Assembly (NCBI RefSeq): GCF_014337155.1
Contig: NZ_CP060632.1
Location: 639,001 to 703,000 of the forward strand
DNA: 64,000 bases
Source: Wujia chipingensis
Lineage (GTDB): Bacteria; Bacillota; Clostridia; Lachnospirales; Lachnospiraceae
Direction of reading: 5' to 3'
The notes below the pieces were generated by a model that had not been told where the DNA came from, made no database searches, and saw nothing but the letters and a program-made list of their open reading frames with translations. Below, piece by piece: positions 62,568-64,000 of this stretch. Both the position numbers and the translations under genes were made by a program. The stretch's first letter is position 1, and the number at the start of each line of letters is the position of its first letter.

Positions 62568-63341
62568 ATGCGGTGTGATGAGATTATCCAGTTGTTGGAG
62601 AAGAAAGCACCCATCGAGTATGCGATGGATTGGGATCATGTAGGATTACTGGTAGGCAGGCGGGACAAAGAAGTTCATAAGCTGATGCTGGTTGTCGATG
62701 TTACAGAAGAGATTGTGGATGCTGCGGTCGCGCAGAACGTAGATATGATTGTATCCCATCATCCGATGATTTTTGGCAAAGTAGATCGCGTGAATGATGA
62801 GACTGTGCTTGGACGGAAGATTTTAAAACTGATTGAACATGGAATTGCCTGCTATGCAATGCATACAAATTTCGACACGATCGGCGGTATGGCGAAGGAA
62901 GCAGCAGCGATGCTTGGACTTCAGAACATGGAAGTGCTGGAAGAAACGAAAGATGGTGAAGGAATTGGTGAGGTTGGATATCTTCCAGCAGCAACGACTG
63001 TAACAGCGCTTGCAGCTTTAATCAAAGAAAAATTTGATTTAAAAAATGTGTTATTGTATGGGAATCCAAATGACACGGTGGAAAAAATTGCGATCTGCCC
63101 TGGCTCTGGGAAGAGTGTGATCAACGAGGCAGTGCAGAAAAAAGCAGATTGTCTGATTACAGGAGATATCGGACATCATGAAGGGCTGGATGCAAACGAG
63201 ATGGGACTTACGATTCTGGATGCGTCCCATTATGGTTTGGAACATATATTTATGCATATCATGTATGAATATCTAAAAGGATATTGTATGGATGTTGAAA
63301 TTGGAATCGCGGACGTTGGGGTGCCGTTTTCGATTTTATAG
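62568..63341 (+). CDS. Nif3-like dinuclear metal-center hydrolase
   Basis: A 257-residue NIF3/DUF34 protein with metal-binding motifs IVSHHPMIF, MHTNFDTI and GDIGHHEG in the usual order. The family binds two metal ions; GTP cyclohydrolase-like or phosphatase roles are debated. The start at 62568 is chosen because GAGAGGTGATAGA precedes it; the frame is open from 62544, which would overlap trmK. Next gene starts 24 bases later. Confidence 0.92.
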   Translation: MRCDEIIQLLEKKAPIEYAMDWDHVGLLVGRRDKEVHKLMLVVDVTEEIVDAAVAQNVDMIVSHHPMIFGKVDRVNDETVLGRKILKLIEHGIACYAMHTNFDTIGGMAKEAAAMLGLQNMEVLEETKDGEGIGEVGYLPAATTVTALAALIKEKFDLKNVLLYGNPNDTVEKIAICPGSGKSVINEAVQKKADCLITGDIGHHEGLDANEMGLTILDASHYGLEHIFMHIMYEYLKGYCMDVEIGIADVGVPFSIL

Positions 63342-63365
63342 ATGTGCGTGAAAGGAGTGGGTGTT

Positions 63366-64000
63366 ATGGAAAAAATCAAGGTTACGATGGACGGAAAAGT
63401 GTATGAGGTGGATAAATTTTCTGCAATCACGGAATTTGTACACGCGCATATGCAGGAGAATAAGCAGAAGTATGTGCTTGCATTTTGCAACCGGAAGCTT
63501 TGCGAGCTTGGAAAGCTGTTAGACCGAGATGTGGAATTGAAGCTTGTAGAGAAGACTTCTGTAATTGGTATGGACACATATAAGCGAAGCCTGACATTCC
63601 TTATGGTGAAAGCATTTTCGGATGTTATGGGAAGCGGTTACAGCGTTAAGGTAATGTATTCGCTTGGCAAGGGGTATTATTGCAGATTGCTGAAGAATTT
63701 CCGCGAGGGTGACCGTATGGTATCGGAGGAAGTTCCGGTGACAAAAGATATCTTATTCCGCGTGAAAAATCGTATGAATGAATTGGTTCGTAAGGATATT
63801 GCGATCATCAAGGAGTCGGTTTCCACAGAGGAAGCAGTACAGCGGTTTGCAAAACAGGGACGCTTTGATAAGGAACGTTTATTCCGATACAGACGTGTGT
63901 CTAAGGCAAACCTGTACAGTATTGAAGATTATGAGGATTATTTTTATGGATATATGGTACCGTCAACCGGTTATATAACCTGTTATGATCTTGTTCCGTA
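63366..64000 (+). CDS. Partial nucleoside kinase (TGS-domain uridine kinase type)
   Basis: From an ATG at 63366 (AAAGGAG upstream) the frame stays open for 211 codons to the right edge. The visible part starts MEKIKVTMDGKVYEVDKF, a TGS-like beta-grasp start (1-70), then a threonyl-tRNA-synthetase-like accessory domain (VIGMDTYKRSLTFLMVKAFSDV, YSLGKGYYCRL, ERLFRYRRVSKANLYSIEDYEDYFYGY). This arrangement is that of the roughly 550-residue Clostridia nucleoside kinases with a C-terminal uridine-kinase domain, which lies outside the window. Confidence 0.8.
   Translation, partial: MEKIKVTMDGKVYEVDKFSAITEFVHAHMQENKQKYVLAFCNRKLCELGKLLDRDVELKLVEKTSVIGMDTYKRSLTFLMVKAFSDVMGSGYSVKVMYSLGKGYYCRLLKNFREGDRMVSEEVPVTKDILFRVKNRMNELVRKDIAIIKESVSTEEAVQRFAKQGRFDKERLFRYRRVSKANLYSIEDYEDYFYGYMVPSTGYITCYDLVP

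Noticed and set aside
1-64000. CRISPR arrays, tRNA/rRNA genes, insertion sequences, phage genes
   Set aside because: No regularly spaced repeats, RNA gene signatures, transposase or phage proteins were seen on either strand.

Overview
The window looks like chromosome of a low-to-moderate G+C Gram-positive anaerobe of the Clostridia, most likely Lachnospiraceae. This is inferred from gene content and protein style, not from a marker gene: agr-type quorum sensing genes, a four-subunit pyruvate:ferredoxin oxidoreductase, paired DegV proteins, SleB-type hydrolase and SH3 lipoproteins, ComEA/ComEC, an MsmEFG/MalEFG-type sugar importer without its own ATPase, and the dgt-dnaG-rpoD-trmK operon. The genus cannot be fixed from sequence alone. 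No rRNA, tRNA, CRISPR array, transposase or phage gene was seen.

Layout. 1-6.3 kb is the most accessory-looking region: an agrB-agrA-agrC(partial) operon on the minus strand faces a plus-strand operon for a small secreted protein, two membrane-anchored extracellular proteins and an ABC exporter (permease, ATPase, permease). The two operons share a 27-bp perfect palindrome with matched extended -10 promoters and LytTR-type 9-bp direct repeats on both strands. 6.3-11.3 kb holds gltX, an acidic membrane protein, a DUF2156 protein and a DUF368 (PopT-like) lipid-carrier translocase. 11.5-16 kb is a cell-envelope block (two DegV proteins, a degenerate amidase lipoprotein, a SleB-type hydrolase behind a perfect WalR-type box). 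16-20.9 kb is a four-gene glycosyltransferase operon ending in a GlfT2-like galactofuranosyltransferase. 20.9-25.8 kb is arginine biosynthesis: argG divergent from argC-argJ-argB, with ArgR-like boxes between them and a long structured element between argC and argJ.

25.9-35 kb carries a YdcZ-type transporter, a lipoprotein ComEA, a response regulator and its probable kinase split by an antisense adenosine deaminase, a GerMN lipoprotein, comEC and holA. 35-38 kb is porCDAB. 38.2-44.8 kb has two membrane-anchored proteins of unknown function, an atypical aconitase-family hydratase, a DUF1836 regulator with an operator-like promoter, and a CNNM/CorC transporter. 45-52.5 kb has O-acetylhomoserine sulfhydrylase behind CymR-like inverted repeats, a bactoprenol-type glycosyltransferase, a phospholipase C-like protein, an ABC-F protein with one lost ATP site, and an alpha/beta-hydrolase lacking its serine. 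52.5-56.3 kb is a sugar ABC importer with a long leader. 56.4-64 kb has a foldase-like lipoprotein and the macromolecular synthesis operon dgt-dnaG-rpoD-trmK-nif3-nucleoside kinase, the last gene running off the right edge.

Themes: envelope and export functions dominate; several proteins keep an enzyme fold but have lost catalytic residues; many promoters show clear -35/-10 boxes with 17-bp spacing, which helped choose starts. All functional calls come from motifs and context, since no database search could be run.
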